Shown here: piece after piece, positions 8,187-16,708 of the stretch | Layout: each line of letters begins with the position of its first letter | Position numbering within the stretch: position 1 is the stretch's first letter | Assembly (NCBI RefSeq): GCF_000447205.1 | Contig: NZ_AUWY01000120.1 | Location: 62,001 to 126,000, forward strand | Direction: 5' to 3' | Source: Sphingobium ummariense RL-3 | Lineage (GTDB): Bacteria > Pseudomonadota > Alphaproteobacteria > Sphingomonadales > Sphingomonadaceae | DNA length: 64,000 bases | The notes under the pieces: generated by a model | Told to the model about the DNA's origin: nothing | What the model saw: only the letters and a program-made list of their open reading frames with translations | Database searches by the model: none | Position numbers and translations under genes: made by a program

Positions 8187-9389
8187 TCAATCCACATTCG
8201 GGTCCCGGAAGTTTAGTCGCCGCGTCACCGTGTAATCCAGTACACCGACCAGCAGATAGCTGATCCATTGCTTCGCCAGCGTCAGGAACGTGCGCCGCGC
8301 CCGATGGGATTCCAGCGAGACGGGCGTGCTGTCCGCCGCCCTGCGGTCGATCAGTCCGCGCATTGCATCGGCAAAGCCCGCATCCTCTATCCGCAGCATG
8401 ATTTCAAGGTTCAGGAACAGGCTGCGCATGTCGAAATTGGCGGATCCGATAAAGACGGCGTTATCGATCACCACCAGCTTCATGTGCAGCATGCATAGCT
8501 GATATTCGAATATCTCAACCCCGCGCTTCAGCAGCGGGCCATAGAGCAGCCGCGCTGCTTCCACCGTGGCGAAATTGTCGGACTTCGACGCCAGGATGAT
8601 GCGTGCGCCCGATTGCCGGGCCGCCAGGGCGATGCGCTTCAGCATCCCGCGCCCCGGCGAGAAATAGGCCGCGACCATGTCCACGCGCCGGCCCCGCTCC
8701 AGGTCGTTCTTCACCACCTGCGCCCAGGGGCTGAGGCGCCGGGTCGGCCCGCCGATCAGCCAGCGAAAGGGAGAATCGGGATCGTGACGGCTGACCGGAT
8801 GCCAGCGCCGCACCATCGCCCGCAAAGTCCGGAAGCGCTGGCCCCGGGTCGATGTCCAGCGCCACAATTGCGCATACCAGCGGGTCATGGCCTCGACCTG
8901 TGAGCCTTCCACCAGCAGGCCCAGGTCGTTCCAGCAATTTGCGGGCGGCGGGCCGAAATAGGCGTCCTCGACATTGAAGCCGCCGATCAGCAGCCGCGTG
9001 TCGTCGGCGATCGCCATCTTCTGGTGGTTGCGGATCAGGTAGCGGGTGGACCGGCGCGTTCCGAACCGGGCGAAGCGGGCTCCCGCCTGCACCAGCGGAT
9101 TGAAGAAGGCGTCCGGGGTACGGGCCGATCCAAAGGCATCGATCATCAGCGTCACCGCCACACCGCGCGCCTGCGCTGCCGTCAGCCGTTCGAGGACAAG
9201 GCGCGCGCTCTCGTCACCGGCAAAGATGTAATAATAGAACTTCAGGCTTTTTCGCGCACCGTCGATCAGCGCGATCAGGGCCGCGCGCAACTCCGGCCCG
9301 GTCTCGATCACGGTCAGCCGGTTGCCCGCCAGGGTAACCTCGATGGCGGCCGGCTCTCGGGGCGCCTGGGTGCGGGCTTCGCTCGCCAT
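8187..9389 (-). CDS. Phospholipase D-superfamily cardiolipin synthase-like protein
   Basis: A 400-residue protein with two HKD active-site motifs: [20 protein letters not shown] (about 150-170) and [19 protein letters not shown] in the C-terminal half. This two-domain arrangement matches bacterial cardiolipin synthases (ClsB-like, without the N-terminal membrane helices of ClsA), which condense phosphatidylglycerol. Other phosphatidyltransferases have the same fold. The ATG at 9389 follows GGAGAG; a longer frame to 9482 overlaps the rpoZ promoter side and lacks a ribosome site. It is divergent from rpoZ and convergent with the small secreted protein. Confidence 0.85.
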   Translation of the reverse strand: MASEARTQAPREPAAIEVTLAGNRLTVIETGPELRAALIALIDGARKSLKFYYYIFAGDESARLVLERLTAAQARGVAVTLMIDAFGSARTPDAFFNPLVQAGARFARFGTRRSTRYLIRNHQKMAIADDTRLLIGGFNVEDAYFGPPPANCWNDLGLLVEGSQVEAMTRWYAQLWRWTSTRGQRFRTLRAMVRRWHPVSRHDPDSPFRWLIGGPTRRLSPWAQVVKNDLERGRRVDMVAAYFSPGRGMLKRIALAARQSGARIILASKSDNFATVEAARLLYGPLLKRGVEIFEYQLCMLHMKLVVIDNAVFIGSANFDMRSLFLNLEIMLRIEDAGFADAMRGLIDRRAADSTPVSLESHRARRTFLTLAKQWISYLLVGVLDYTVTRRLNFRDPNVD

Positions 9390-9506
9390 GTCTCTCCATG
9401 CCCTCCTTTGGTCGGAATGGCTACCGTCTTTCGGGGCTTTCCGTTGACTCCTGCCGCAGCCCTTGCTAGTGCGCCAGTCCAAGTCCTATTTGCCCAGGAG
9501 GCCCTG

Positions 9507-9851
9507 TTGGCCCGCGTTACTGTCGAAGATTGCGTCGACAAGGTTACCAACCGCTTTGATCTCGTCCTCCTCGCGGCACAGCGTGCCCGCGAGATTTCCG
9601 GCGGCGCCGAGCTGACGGTCGACCGCGATCGTGACAAAAATCCCGTCGTTGCCCTACGTGAGATCGCCGAAGAGACAATCCTGCCCGACGACCTGCATGA
9701 TTCGCTCGTCGGATCGCTGCAGAAGGTGCAGATCGACGACGACGATACCCCTGATGAAATTGGCTCGATCGCCCAGTCGGCGGAGGCCTTGCGCCTCACC
9801 GCCGCAGCGCCGCCGCGCAACCAGAATATCGGCGGTGACTACGACGGCTGA
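9507..9851 (+). CDS. rpoZ: RNA polymerase omega subunit (TTG start)
   Basis: The 114-residue omega chain helps assemble the beta' subunit into RNA polymerase. The N-terminus [20 protein letters not shown] is the conserved RpoZ signature, followed by GNRPVALREI-type sequence ([14 protein letters not shown]) and the acidic, variable tail seen in alphaproteobacteria. No ATG precedes the conserved N-terminus; the start is TTG at 9507, seven bases after AGGAG (9496-9500). In many relatives rpoZ is next to rel/spoT; here it is followed by a two-component pair in the opposite direction. Confidence 0.95.
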   Translation: MARVTVEDCVDKVTNRFDLVLLAAQRAREISGGAELTVDRDRDKNPVVALREIAEETILPDDLHDSLVGSLQKVQIDDDDTPDEIGSIAQSAEALRLTAAAPPRNQNIGGDYDG

Positions 9852-9875
9852 TCGCCTTACGCTTTGGAGAGGGAA

Positions 9876-9910
9876 TGAGGCCCGGACTGTCTCGGCAGGA
9901 CCGGGCCTCA
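9876..9910. terminator. Hairpin shared by rpoZ and the convergent kinase gene
   Basis: TGAGGCCCGG (9876-9885) pairs with CCGGGCCTCA (9901-9910), with an inner CTG/CAG pairing. It lies 25 bases after rpoZ and contains the stop codon of the opposing histidine kinase gene. No T tract follows, so its strength is uncertain. Confidence 0.55.
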
Positions 9911-11248
9911 ATGATTCTGGGGCGAAGCGGGCAGCAGGATGGTAACGCGCAGCCCCCCGGTGGTGGCGCCGCCGTAACGCACCTTGCCTCCCATCGCTTC
10001 CGTCAGCGCCTGCACGATGGCGAGGCCCAGCCCGGCGCCCCCCGTGCGCCGATCGCGGGAGGTGTCGCCCCGGGCAAAGGCCTGTCCCAGCGCCGCCATC
10101 TGCCCGTCTGGCACTCCGGGGCCGTCATCCTCGAATATCCAGGCTATATGGTCCCCCTCCGGCATCGCCGATATGTGCAGCCGCTCGCCATGGCGCAGGC
10201 CGTTATCGGCCAGATTGCCGAAGACGCGGCGCAACGCCGCTTCCTCGCCCTCGACCTCGACACCCTCGGGCAGATCGAGCGTGATCCGTTCCGCGTCGAT
10301 ATGTCCTTCCGCCAGGTCGCGGGTCAGCCGCGACAGGTCCAGCCGTTCGATCGACAGGGGGCGGCGCCCGGCGCTGGCGAAGAGGAGGCTGTCGTCCAGC
10401 AGCGTGCCCATCTGCTCCAGGTCGGTCATCGCGCGTCGCCGCTGGTCCGGATCCACGATGAAGTCGGCCCGCAACTGCAGCCGGGTCAGATAGGTGCGCA
10501 TGTCATGGGCGATGCCCGCCAGGATGAAGGTGCGCTCCTCCACCAGCCGGGTGATCCTGCCCTTCATGGCGTTGAACGCGGTGCCTAGCGCGCGCACCTC
10601 CCGGCTGCCCTCGACCGGCGCATCGGGCGCGTTCAGATATTCGCCCAGCGCATGGACATGGCGCGTCAGCCGTCGCAACGGCCGGGTCGTCTGGCGCAGC
10701 GCCAGGCCCAGCACGAGCAGCAGCACCAGGCCCCCGCCAAAGGCCAGCATCGATCGTCGCAGCAGATAATGGCGCAGCGCCGTGGAGGGCCGCCCGGTCA
10801 GCACCAGCACCCGACCGTCGCGCAGCCAGACGGTCAGCCGGATCGGCACCATGAAGCGCATCGGCCGCACGCTGTTTGCGAGCAGCCTGCGCCGCCGCCC
10901 CGGCCCGCCATCGACCACGATATTATGGTCCGACACCGCGTTGCGATAGGCCCGCGCCAGCGCGGCCATGCTGTCGGGCACCTCGCGAAATTCGGCTGGC
11001 GGGGTGGCCCGGATCTCGACCGTGAACAACGACCCGTCATAGCTGCGCACCAGCCTGTCCGCGCCTGCCGGCCCGGCGCGCTCAACCGCGTCGATCATCT
11101 CCGCGAAGGCCGGGGGAGGGGGCAAGCCATGGCTGCCATTGTCGCTCGCCGGGCCCGGCAGCATCAGCGCCACCAGCAATGCCAGCTGCAGCAGCAGGAA
11201 ACCGCCCAGCAGGATCGCGCCGATGCGGAAGGTCAGCGTGCCGGTCAT
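9908..11248 (-). CDS. EnvZ-type sensor histidine kinase
   Basis: Inner-membrane sensor of 446 residues. Membrane helices lie at about 9-31 and 166-185, with a periplasmic sensor region of roughly 130 residues between them, then a HAMP linker and a dimerisation domain with His248 in GIAHDMRTYLTRLQLR. The ATPase domain has an N box (FGNLADNGLRHG), DDGPGVP and GGAGLGLAIVQ. The proline normally found in the HDxRTPLTR box is Tyr here. The start at 11248 overlaps the response-regulator stop (ATGA), so the two are co-transcribed with the regulator first. The signal sensed is unknown; the nearby secreted EF-hand gene raises calcium as one possibility. Confidence 0.92.
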   Translation of the reverse strand: MTGTLTFRIGAILLGGFLLLQLALLVALMLPGPASDNGSHGLPPPPAFAEMIDAVERAGPAGADRLVRSYDGSLFTVEIRATPPAEFREVPDSMAALARAYRNAVSDHNIVVDGGPGRRRRLLANSVRPMRFMVPIRLTVWLRDGRVLVLTGRPSTALRHYLLRRSMLAFGGGLVLLLVLGLALRQTTRPLRRLTRHVHALGEYLNAPDAPVEGSREVRALGTAFNAMKGRITRLVEERTFILAGIAHDMRTYLTRLQLRADFIVDPDQRRRAMTDLEQMGTLLDDSLLFASAGRRPLSIERLDLSRLTRDLAEGHIDAERITLDLPEGVEVEGEEAALRRVFGNLADNGLRHGERLHISAMPEGDHIAWIFEDDGPGVPDGQMAALGQAFARGDTSRDRRTGGAGLGLAIVQALTEAMGGKVRYGGATTGGLRVTILLPASPQNH

Positions 11249-11970
11249 GCCCGCCGCACCGGCGCGACGAAGACATAACCGCCGCCCCGCACCGTCTTGA
11301 TCAGCGCCTCGCCCCCGGGGTGCGCCGCAAGCTTGCGCCGCAACCGACCCAGTTGCACGTCGATCGTCCGGTCGAAGGGCATGGCTTCGCGCCCGCGCGT
11401 CCAGTCCAGCAACTGATCGCGGGACAGCACGCGCTGCGGCCGCTGGACAAGGCACAGCAGCAGGTCATGCTCGCCCCCGGTGAGCTCCACCGTCTGCCCG
11501 TCCGGCGCTGCCAGCCGCCTGGCGTCGGCATCCCACAGCCAGCCTTCAAAGGCGTAGCGATGCTCGCCGGGCGGCAGGATGGTGGTGTCAGCGCCGCGCG
11601 CGCGGCGCAGCAGAGCCTTGATCCGCGCCGTCAGTTCGCGCGGATTGAACGGCTTGGGCAGATAATCGTCCGCGCCGATCTCCAGCCCCACGATCCGGTC
11701 TACATCGTCGCTCCGCGCCGACACGATCATCAGCGGCAGGTTGCCCATCGCCCGCACCCGCCGGCAGAGCGACAGCCCGTCCTCGCCCGGCAGCATGATA
11801 TCGACCAGCGCCATGTCCACCGGCCGCTCGGCGACCAGCGCGTCGAATTCGGCCGCGGTGCGGCAGGGATGGGCGGCCATGCCCTCCCGCTCCAGCAGCG
11901 AGACGACCAGCTCGCGGATTTCATCGTCGTCCTCGACCAGCGCGATCTGCGGACGTGCATCGGGTTCCAT
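11245..11970 (-). CDS. OmpR-family response regulator
   Basis: DNA-binding partner of the adjacent kinase. The receiver domain has EDDDEIRE, the phospho-acceptor Asp in ALVDIMLPGEDG, the Thr/Ser-type switch position in MIVSARSDD and the Lys in YLPKPFNPREL. The C-terminal winged helix includes RVLSRDQLLDWTRG and FDRTIDVQLGRLRRKL. The start is set at the ATG of MEPDARPQIALVEDD; an ATG four codons upstream is possible and neither has a strong ribosome site. The gene is divergent from a secreted-protein gene at 12111, a plausible target. Confidence 0.92.
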   Translation of the reverse strand: MEPDARPQIALVEDDDEIRELVVSLLEREGMAAHPCRTAAEFDALVAERPVDMALVDIMLPGEDGLSLCRRVRAMGNLPLMIVSARSDDVDRIVGLEIGADDYLPKPFNPRELTARIKALLRRARGADTTILPPGEHRYAFEGWLWDADARRLAAPDGQTVELTGGEHDLLLCLVQRPQRVLSRDQLLDWTRGREAMPFDRTIDVQLGRLRRKLAAHPGGEALIKTVRGGGYVFVAPVRRA

Positions 11971-12110
11971 GAGGCGAACCATGCCATTGCGGGCGGCAAC
12001 CCGGAAGCCGCCGTTACATTTTGTCACTCAATGATCCCGATGCGTCGCACCCGGCTTACTATCGGACGGCAAAAGGACTGCATCGCTCACGACAAGAGGA
12101 GATGACCCCC

Positions 12111-12521
12111 ATGACCAAGTTCCTGACCGCCGCCACGCTGGGCCTCGTCCTTGCCGGCACCATCGCCACCGCCGCCGCGCCCCAGGCTGACGCCCGGACC
12201 CGTGGCCGCTATGTCTCCGTCCAGGGATCGGGCGGCCACGGCTATCGCCACGCCCGGAGCATCTCGCGCCAGCCCGGCGCGGTATCGGCCCATCGCAACA
12301 CCCAGTTCAACAATGGGCGCGGCATGGTGTCCGATCGCAACGGCAGCTGGGGCAATGGCAGCTATCAGGGCGGCGCCACCCACACCACCAATAACGGCAC
12401 GACCTTCGGGCGCTCCACCAGCGTCGTCAACAATGGCGACGGCAGCTATACCGGCTCCGTCACCCGCACCCGTCCGGACGGTTCGACCGGCACCCGCACG
12501 GTGACCCGCAGCCGCAACTGA
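12111..12521 (+). CDS. Secreted Gly/Asn/Thr-rich low-complexity protein
   Basis: A 136-residue protein with a Sec signal peptide (MTKFLTAATLGLVLAGTIA, cleavage near ADA at about 30). The mature chain is Gly, Asn, Ser, Thr and Arg rich, with repeating turns such as NNGRGMVSDRNGSWGNGSY and TTNNGTTFGRSTSVVNNGDG, and ends TRTRPDGSTGTRTVTRSRN. The start at 12111 is chosen because AGGAG (12096-12100) is 10 bases upstream; an ATG at 12102 would sit directly on it. No enzyme motif is present. It may be a surface or matrix protein. It is divergent from the response regulator and next to an EF-hand gene. Confidence 0.7.
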   Translation: MTKFLTAATLGLVLAGTIATAAAPQADARTRGRYVSVQGSGGHGYRHARSISRQPGAVSAHRNTQFNNGRGMVSDRNGSWGNGSYQGGATHTTNNGTTFGRSTSVVNNGDGSYTGSVTRTRPDGSTGTRTVTRSRN

Positions 12522-12529
12522 CGGTGCGT

Positions 12530-12580
12530 GGCGGGTCCGGGCGGCAGCTCCTCCTCAGCCCCCTCCCGGCCGGGCCCGCC
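12530..12580 (+). terminator. Possible terminator or attenuator before the EF-hand gene
   Basis: GGCGGGTCCGG (12530-12540) pairs with CCGGGCCCGCC (12570-12580) including one G-U pair, with a 29-base loop, followed by ATTCTCTCTTCC. It lies between two genes in the same direction, so it could separate them or only reduce read-through. Confidence 0.45.
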
Positions 12581-12606
12581 ATTCTCTCTTCCCTCAGGAT
12601 ATTGCC

Positions 12607-13047
12607 ATGAAACGATCACTTCTTCTCACCTCGTTCCTGCTCGCCCTCCTGCCGGCCGTCCCCGCCGCCGCACAACTCGGCAAGGGCCGTGAACCTTGGT
12701 TCGACAAGGCCGACACCAACCGCGACGGCATCGTCACGCGCGATGAGTTCCTTGCCTATCGCGACCGCAATTTCGGAGAGATGGACCGCAACAAGGACGG
12801 GGTCGTCAGCCCGGCCGATTTCCCGCGTCTCGCGCGCTTCCGCCCGCAGGCGATGGACCGGCTGACGCAGATGCTGGGCCGGGCCGACAGCAATGGTGAC
12901 GGTGCCATCTCACGCCAGGAACTGGCCGCCTCGCCGCCCACCATGTTCGAGCTGGCCGATGCGAATGGCGACGGCCGTGTCACCCGCGCGGAATTTGACG
13001 AGAGCCGCGCCGAGATGCGCGACCGCATGCAGCAGCGGAAGAACTGA
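12607..13047 (+). CDS. Secreted protein with four EF-hand calcium-binding loops
   Basis: A 146-residue exported protein with a signal peptide (cleavage near PAAAQ, about 23). Four canonical 12-residue EF loops are visible: DTNRDGIVTRDE (36-47), DRNKDGVVSPAD (60-71; last position Asp), DSNGDGAISRQE (94-105) and DANGDGRVTRAE (118-129). It should therefore bind calcium in the periplasm. Its role, as buffer, sensor or structural part, is unknown. The neighbouring two-component system and Gly/Asn-rich secreted protein may belong to the same response; this is inference from position only. Confidence 0.88.
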   Translation: MKRSLLLTSFLLALLPAVPAAAQLGKGREPWFDKADTNRDGIVTRDEFLAYRDRNFGEMDRNKDGVVSPADFPRLARFRPQAMDRLTQMLGRADSNGDGAISRQELAASPPTMFELADANGDGRVTRAEFDESRAEMRDRMQQRKN

Positions 13048-13073
13048 GCAGCGTTTCGCCCGCCACTTTCCTC

Positions 13074-13784
13074 TCAAGGGGTCGCGGGTGCCGCCATCGG
13101 ATCGGCCGGGAGCGCCCAGTCTATCGCGCCGCGCCCCTTCGCTTCCAGAAAGGCATTGGCCTGGGAAAAGTGACGGCATCCCAGGAACCCGTTATGCGCC
13201 GACAGGGGGGAAGGGTGGGCCGCCTTGAGCACCAGATGGCGGCTCTGGTCGACGAATCCGGCCTTGCGCTGCGCATGCGAACCCCACAGCAGGAACACCA
13301 CTGGTTCGGCCTGCCGGTTCACCAGCTGCACCACGGCGTCGGTAAACTGTTCCCAACCCCGCCCTTGGTGCGATGCGGCGCGGCCCATTTCCACTGTCAG
13401 CACGCTGTTCAGCAGCAGCACGCCCTGCCGCGCCCAATGCTCCAGGAAGCCGTGGCGCGGAGGTGAGACGCCAAGGTCGGCCTGCAACTCCTTGTAGATG
13501 TTGACCAGCGACGGGGGCGTCCGCACCCCCGGCCTCACGCTGAAGCACAGGCCGTGCGCCTGCCCCTCGCCATGATAGGGGTCCTGCCCCAGGATCACGA
13601 CCTTCACCCTATCGAGCGGTGTCAGGTCCAGCGCGCGGAAATATTCGCTGCCTTTGGGAAAGATGCGCTTGCCCGCCGCCTTTTCACCCAGCAGGAACTG
13701 CTTGAGCGCCTGCATCCGCGCGCTTTCGAACTCGGCTGCCAGGGGCGTGCGCCAGCTCTCATGCAGCTTGACCATGTCGTTCAT
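13074..13784 (-). CDS. ung: Uracil-DNA glycosylase (family 1)
   Basis: Removes uracil from DNA as the first step of base-excision repair. The 236 residues fit the family. The catalytic water-activating motif GQDPYHG (about 66-72) and the minor-groove motif HPSPLSA are intact, together with [10 protein letters not shown] and [10 protein letters not shown]. Either MNDMVKL (13784) or MVKL (13775) could be the start; neither has a clear ribosome site. The C-terminus (DPMAAPATP) extends slightly past the E. coli enzyme. Confidence 0.96.
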   Translation of the reverse strand: MNDMVKLHESWRTPLAAEFESARMQALKQFLLGEKAAGKRIFPKGSEYFRALDLTPLDRVKVVILGQDPYHGEGQAHGLCFSVRPGVRTPPSLVNIYKELQADLGVSPPRHGFLEHWARQGVLLLNSVLTVEMGRAASHQGRGWEQFTDAVVQLVNRQAEPVVFLLWGSHAQRKAGFVDQSRHLVLKAAHPSPLSAHNGFLGCRHFSQANAFLEAKGRGAIDWALPADPMAAPATP

Positions 13785-13872
13785 GAGATCGGGACATGAA
13801 CGGGCGGGCGGTGGTCTGTCAACCGGAAGGGGAGTGAGAATGGCTGGCCTGGGTGGGGGACGGCCATAACCT

Positions 13873-13989
13873 CCGTTCGTCCTGAGTAGCCATTGAGCTT
13901 GTCGAAATGGCGTATCGAAGGACCGATGTCGTGCGCTGCCCCTTCGATACGGGCCTTCGACAAGCTCAGTCCCTACTCAGGGCGAACGG
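13873..13989. repeat. Dispersed long palindrome (copy A)
   Basis: Left arm CCGTTCGTCCTGAGTAGCC with GAGCTTGTCGAAATGGCGTA pairs with the right arm containing CCTTCGACAAGCTCAG and CTACTCAGGGCGAACGG. The middle holds TATCGAAGGACCGATGTC and CTTCGATACGG. Five more copies or partial copies lie in this window, all between genes. It occupies most of the 313-base spacer 13785-14097, where I see nothing else. Confidence 0.85.
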
Positions 13990-14097
13990 TTGCAGGGAAT
14001 GTCTCGCTCTGGGCCATCAGCTGCCATTTACCGAACCAAGCGCCCGATCGCCTTAAACGCGCTTGCCACCGTTCGGCAGATCGGGAAGAGAAGGGCG

Positions 14098-15138
14098 ATG
14101 CTGCCGCTGCGAACCTTTTTCGGCCTTGCCGCCGCTTTCGGCCTGTTCCTTGCGCCTCTGCCGGCTGCCGATGCTTTCGGCCCGCCGGTCAATCCGGTAC
14201 AGCAGGGCGCGCAGCATCGCCTGATCGCTGAATTGGAACGCTTCACGAAGCTGTCCGATGGCACGGTGGGCATCGCCGTTCGGGATCTTTCCTCGGGCGA
14301 GGAGCTGGCGGTCAACGGCGACACACTTTTTCCCATGGCCAGCACCTACAAGGTCGCTGTGGCGGGCAGGATCTTCTCGCTGATCGACGCGGGCCAGATG
14401 ACGCTCGACACCATGCTGCCGCTCGATCCGGCGCTGGTCAGCGAAGGTGGTGTGGCGGACCTGCTGCCGCATCCGGGCGCGGCGCTTTCGGTCCACAATT
14501 TCCTCGAATTGATGCTGACGCGCAGCGACAACAATGCGACCGACGTGCTCGTGGCGCGGGCGGGCGGGCCGCAGGCGGTGAATGCCTGGGTGCACGGGAT
14601 CGGGGTGAAGGGCCTGCGGGTCGACAGCAACACGGCCGGCCTGCTCTACCGCGCCATGGGCATCGCTCCCGGATCCGGCAGCTTCCACCAGAATGTCGAG
14701 GCGGCGATGGAGGCGGACGCATCCCTGCGGGAACGCGATGCGCGCGACCTGCCCAACATGACCTTTGCGCAGGATCCCCGCGACACGGCCACGCCGCGCG
14801 CCATGAACCAGTTGTTGAGCGCGATCCAGCTGGGCAAGGCGCTCAAGCCCGCCAGCACCGCTGCGCTGCTCGCCATCATGGAGCGTTGCCGCACGGGCCA
14901 GGGGCGGCTGCCGGCGATGCTGCCGCCCGGCACGCGGCTCGCGCACAAGACGGGCTCGCTCAACGGCCTGGGCAATGATGTCGGCATCGTCTCGCTGCCC
15001 GATGGCCGGATATTCGCCATTTCCGTCTTCGTCATGAAGGATCATGAGGGCCATGCGATGCGCGACCGCATCATGGCGGAGGCGGCGCGGGCGGCTTATG
15101 ATTATTTCCTGTTCGCCCCCGATCGACGGGCGGCTTGA
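14098..15138 (+). CDS. Secreted class A beta-lactamase-fold serine hydrolase
   Basis: Exported protein (signal peptide about 1-25, LPAADAF). The class A landmarks are the nucleophile Ser in MASTYKVA, SDN in TRSDNNAT, KTG in AHKTGSLNG and DPRDTATPRAM. Aligning NMTFAQDPRDTATP with the classic omega-loop ending, the position of the deacylating Glu166 is Arg here (RDLPN), so efficient beta-lactam hydrolysis is doubtful. A penicillin-binding or other serine-hydrolase role is possible. The start at 14098 gives a clean signal peptide; the open frame upstream runs into repeat copy A. Confidence 0.82.
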   Translation: MLPLRTFFGLAAAFGLFLAPLPAADAFGPPVNPVQQGAQHRLIAELERFTKLSDGTVGIAVRDLSSGEELAVNGDTLFPMASTYKVAVAGRIFSLIDAGQMTLDTMLPLDPALVSEGGVADLLPHPGAALSVHNFLELMLTRSDNNATDVLVARAGGPQAVNAWVHGIGVKGLRVDSNTAGLLYRAMGIAPGSGSFHQNVEAAMEADASLRERDARDLPNMTFAQDPRDTATPRAMNQLLSAIQLGKALKPASTAALLAIMERCRTGQGRLPAMLPPGTRLAHKTGSLNGLGNDVGIVSLPDGRIFAISVFVMKDHEGHAMRDRIMAEAARAAYDYFLFAPDRRAA

Positions 15139-15221
15139 CCGACGGGCCCTGATCTCCCCGCCATACCCCCTTATGCTCCACGTCCTTTTACACTAAGCTC
15201 CGGAAAAAATAGGAGAGAATA

Positions 15222-15587
15222 GTGGCGCAATTCACTCGCTTCCGGGAATTCTGGCCCTTCTATCTGCAGGAACATGCGCGACCCGCCACGCGGGCGCTCC
15301 ATTATGCCGGGACAAGCCTTGTCATGGGATTGTTGGGCGCCATGCCCTTGACCGGGCGTTGGTGGCTTGCCGCGACCCTGCCGGTGGCGGGCTATGGCTT
15401 CGCCTGGGTCGGCCACTATGCGGTGGAACGCAACCGTCCGGCTACGTTCCGCTATCCGCTCTGGTCTCTTGGCGCTGATTTCCTGATGTGGTTCCGCTTT
15501 GTGACCGGCCACATGCGCGCCGACCTGACGCGGGCCGGGGTCAGGCGGGACGGCACGGTCGACCCGCGACGCCGCCTTATCGCCTGA
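15222..15587 (+). CDS. DUF962 (Mpo1-like) membrane protein
   Basis: A 121-residue inner-membrane protein starting at GTG 15222 after AGGAGA (15211-15216). The N-terminus FREFWPFYLQEHARPATRALHYAGTSL is the DUF962/YGL010w signature, followed by two or three hydrophobic segments and GHYAVERNRPATFRYP, which carries the family's conserved His and Asn-Arg-Pro residues. In yeast the homologue Mpo1 is an Fe(II) dioxygenase acting on 2-hydroxy fatty acids from phytosphingosine breakdown. That activity would suit a sphingolipid-bearing bacterium but is not shown here. Confidence 0.82.
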   Translation: MAQFTRFREFWPFYLQEHARPATRALHYAGTSLVMGLLGAMPLTGRWWLAATLPVAGYGFAWVGHYAVERNRPATFRYPLWSLGADFLMWFRFVTGHMRADLTRAGVRRDGTVDPRRRLIA

Positions 15588-15637
15588 CAGCGACCAAGCG
15601 GCTTGACCCTCTTGGCGCCTCTGCCACAAGGGAGGCG

Positions 15638-16708
15638 ATGGCTCTCGTCGCGCACTTTTCCCGCCTTGCCGACATCGCGGCGCTGGGCCACCGCTGGCAG
15701 GCGCTGGAGGCACGGGCCGACGCCTCCTTCTTTCTCGGCTGGACATGGACGGCCTCCTGGCTGGAAAGCTATCGCCCGGACGTAACCCTGCTGGCGGTGA
15801 CGGACAGGCAAGGACAGGACATCGCACTGGCGCTGATGGGTCACAGAATGGTGCCGCGCCTGCTCGGCCCGGCGGCCACGCTCAGCCTTAACCAGAGCGG
15901 CGATCCCGTCTCCGACCGGCCTTTCATCGAATATAACGGCCTGCTCGCTGCGGCGGGCCAGGAAGGGGAGGCCACGCGCGCGGCACTGGCCGCCGCCGCC
16001 ACCCGCCGCGACTGGCGCGTGCTTCGTCTTTCCGGCATCGCGCCGGGTTCCGCGCTGCTGAAGCTGGCCGCCCGGCGCAAGGTCCGCCGCGACGTGTCGC
16101 CGGTCTATCAGGTCGACCTCGAAGCGGTACGCGCGGCGGACGGCGATTATCTCGCCTTGCTGAGCGCCAACACGCGCAGCCAGATCCGCCGTGCGATGAA
16201 GGACCATGGTGGCGGCCTTCCCGCAATCCATCGCGCTACGTCGGATGACATCCTGCCCTGGCTGGAGGAAATGCGCGCCCTCAACAGCGGGCGCCACCAA
16301 GATAATGCCTGGGAAGATGAGGGATTCCGCCGCTTCGTCGCCGCAATCGCGGCACGAGGCGTACCGACCGGAGAGGTTGATCTTCTCCGCTTTACCGATG
16401 CGGGCGGCACGGTCGGCCTGCTGCTGAACTTCCTCCACCGGGAAGCGGCGCTCAACTATCAGTCCGCCTTCGCGGCCCCGCGCTCGGCCAAGGACAAGCC
16501 GGGCCTGCTCTGCCACGCCGCCGCCGTCGCCGACTATGCCGGGCGCGGCTTCGCCCTATATTCTCTCCTCGCAGGCAAGGACCGCTACAAGCAGAGCCTC
16601 GCTACCCGCGAGGAGAGCCTGGAATGGTGGGCTATCGAACGCTTCTCGCCGCGTCTGGAGGCGGAAGCGCTGCTGCGCCGCCTGTTCAGGCGCCCAGCTT
16701 CCGCATGA
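15638..16708 (+). CDS. BioF2-like GNAT-fold acyltransferase (first copy)
   Basis: A 356-residue cytosolic protein of the CelD/BioF2 (Acetyltransf_6) group, which includes FemAB-type amino-acid and acyl transferases. Family marks are FFLGWTWTASWLESY near the N-terminus, LSANTRSQIRRAMKDHG in the centre and FALYSLLAGKDRYKQSLAT at the end of the GNAT fold. The acceptor and donor are unknown. The ATG at 15638 matches the usual start; upstream sequence in the same frame overlaps the DUF962 gene. It is convergent with the cupin gene (23-base overlap), beyond which lies a second member of the same family. Confidence 0.82.
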   Translation: MALVAHFSRLADIAALGHRWQALEARADASFFLGWTWTASWLESYRPDVTLLAVTDRQGQDIALALMGHRMVPRLLGPAATLSLNQSGDPVSDRPFIEYNGLLAAAGQEGEATRAALAAAATRRDWRVLRLSGIAPGSALLKLAARRKVRRDVSPVYQVDLEAVRAADGDYLALLSANTRSQIRRAMKDHGGGLPAIHRATSDDILPWLEEMRALNSGRHQDNAWEDEGFRRFVAAIAARGVPTGEVDLLRFTDAGGTVGLLLNFLHREAALNYQSAFAAPRSAKDKPGLLCHAAAVADYAGRGFALYSLLAGKDRYKQSLATREESLEWWAIERFSPRLEAEALLRRLFRRPASA

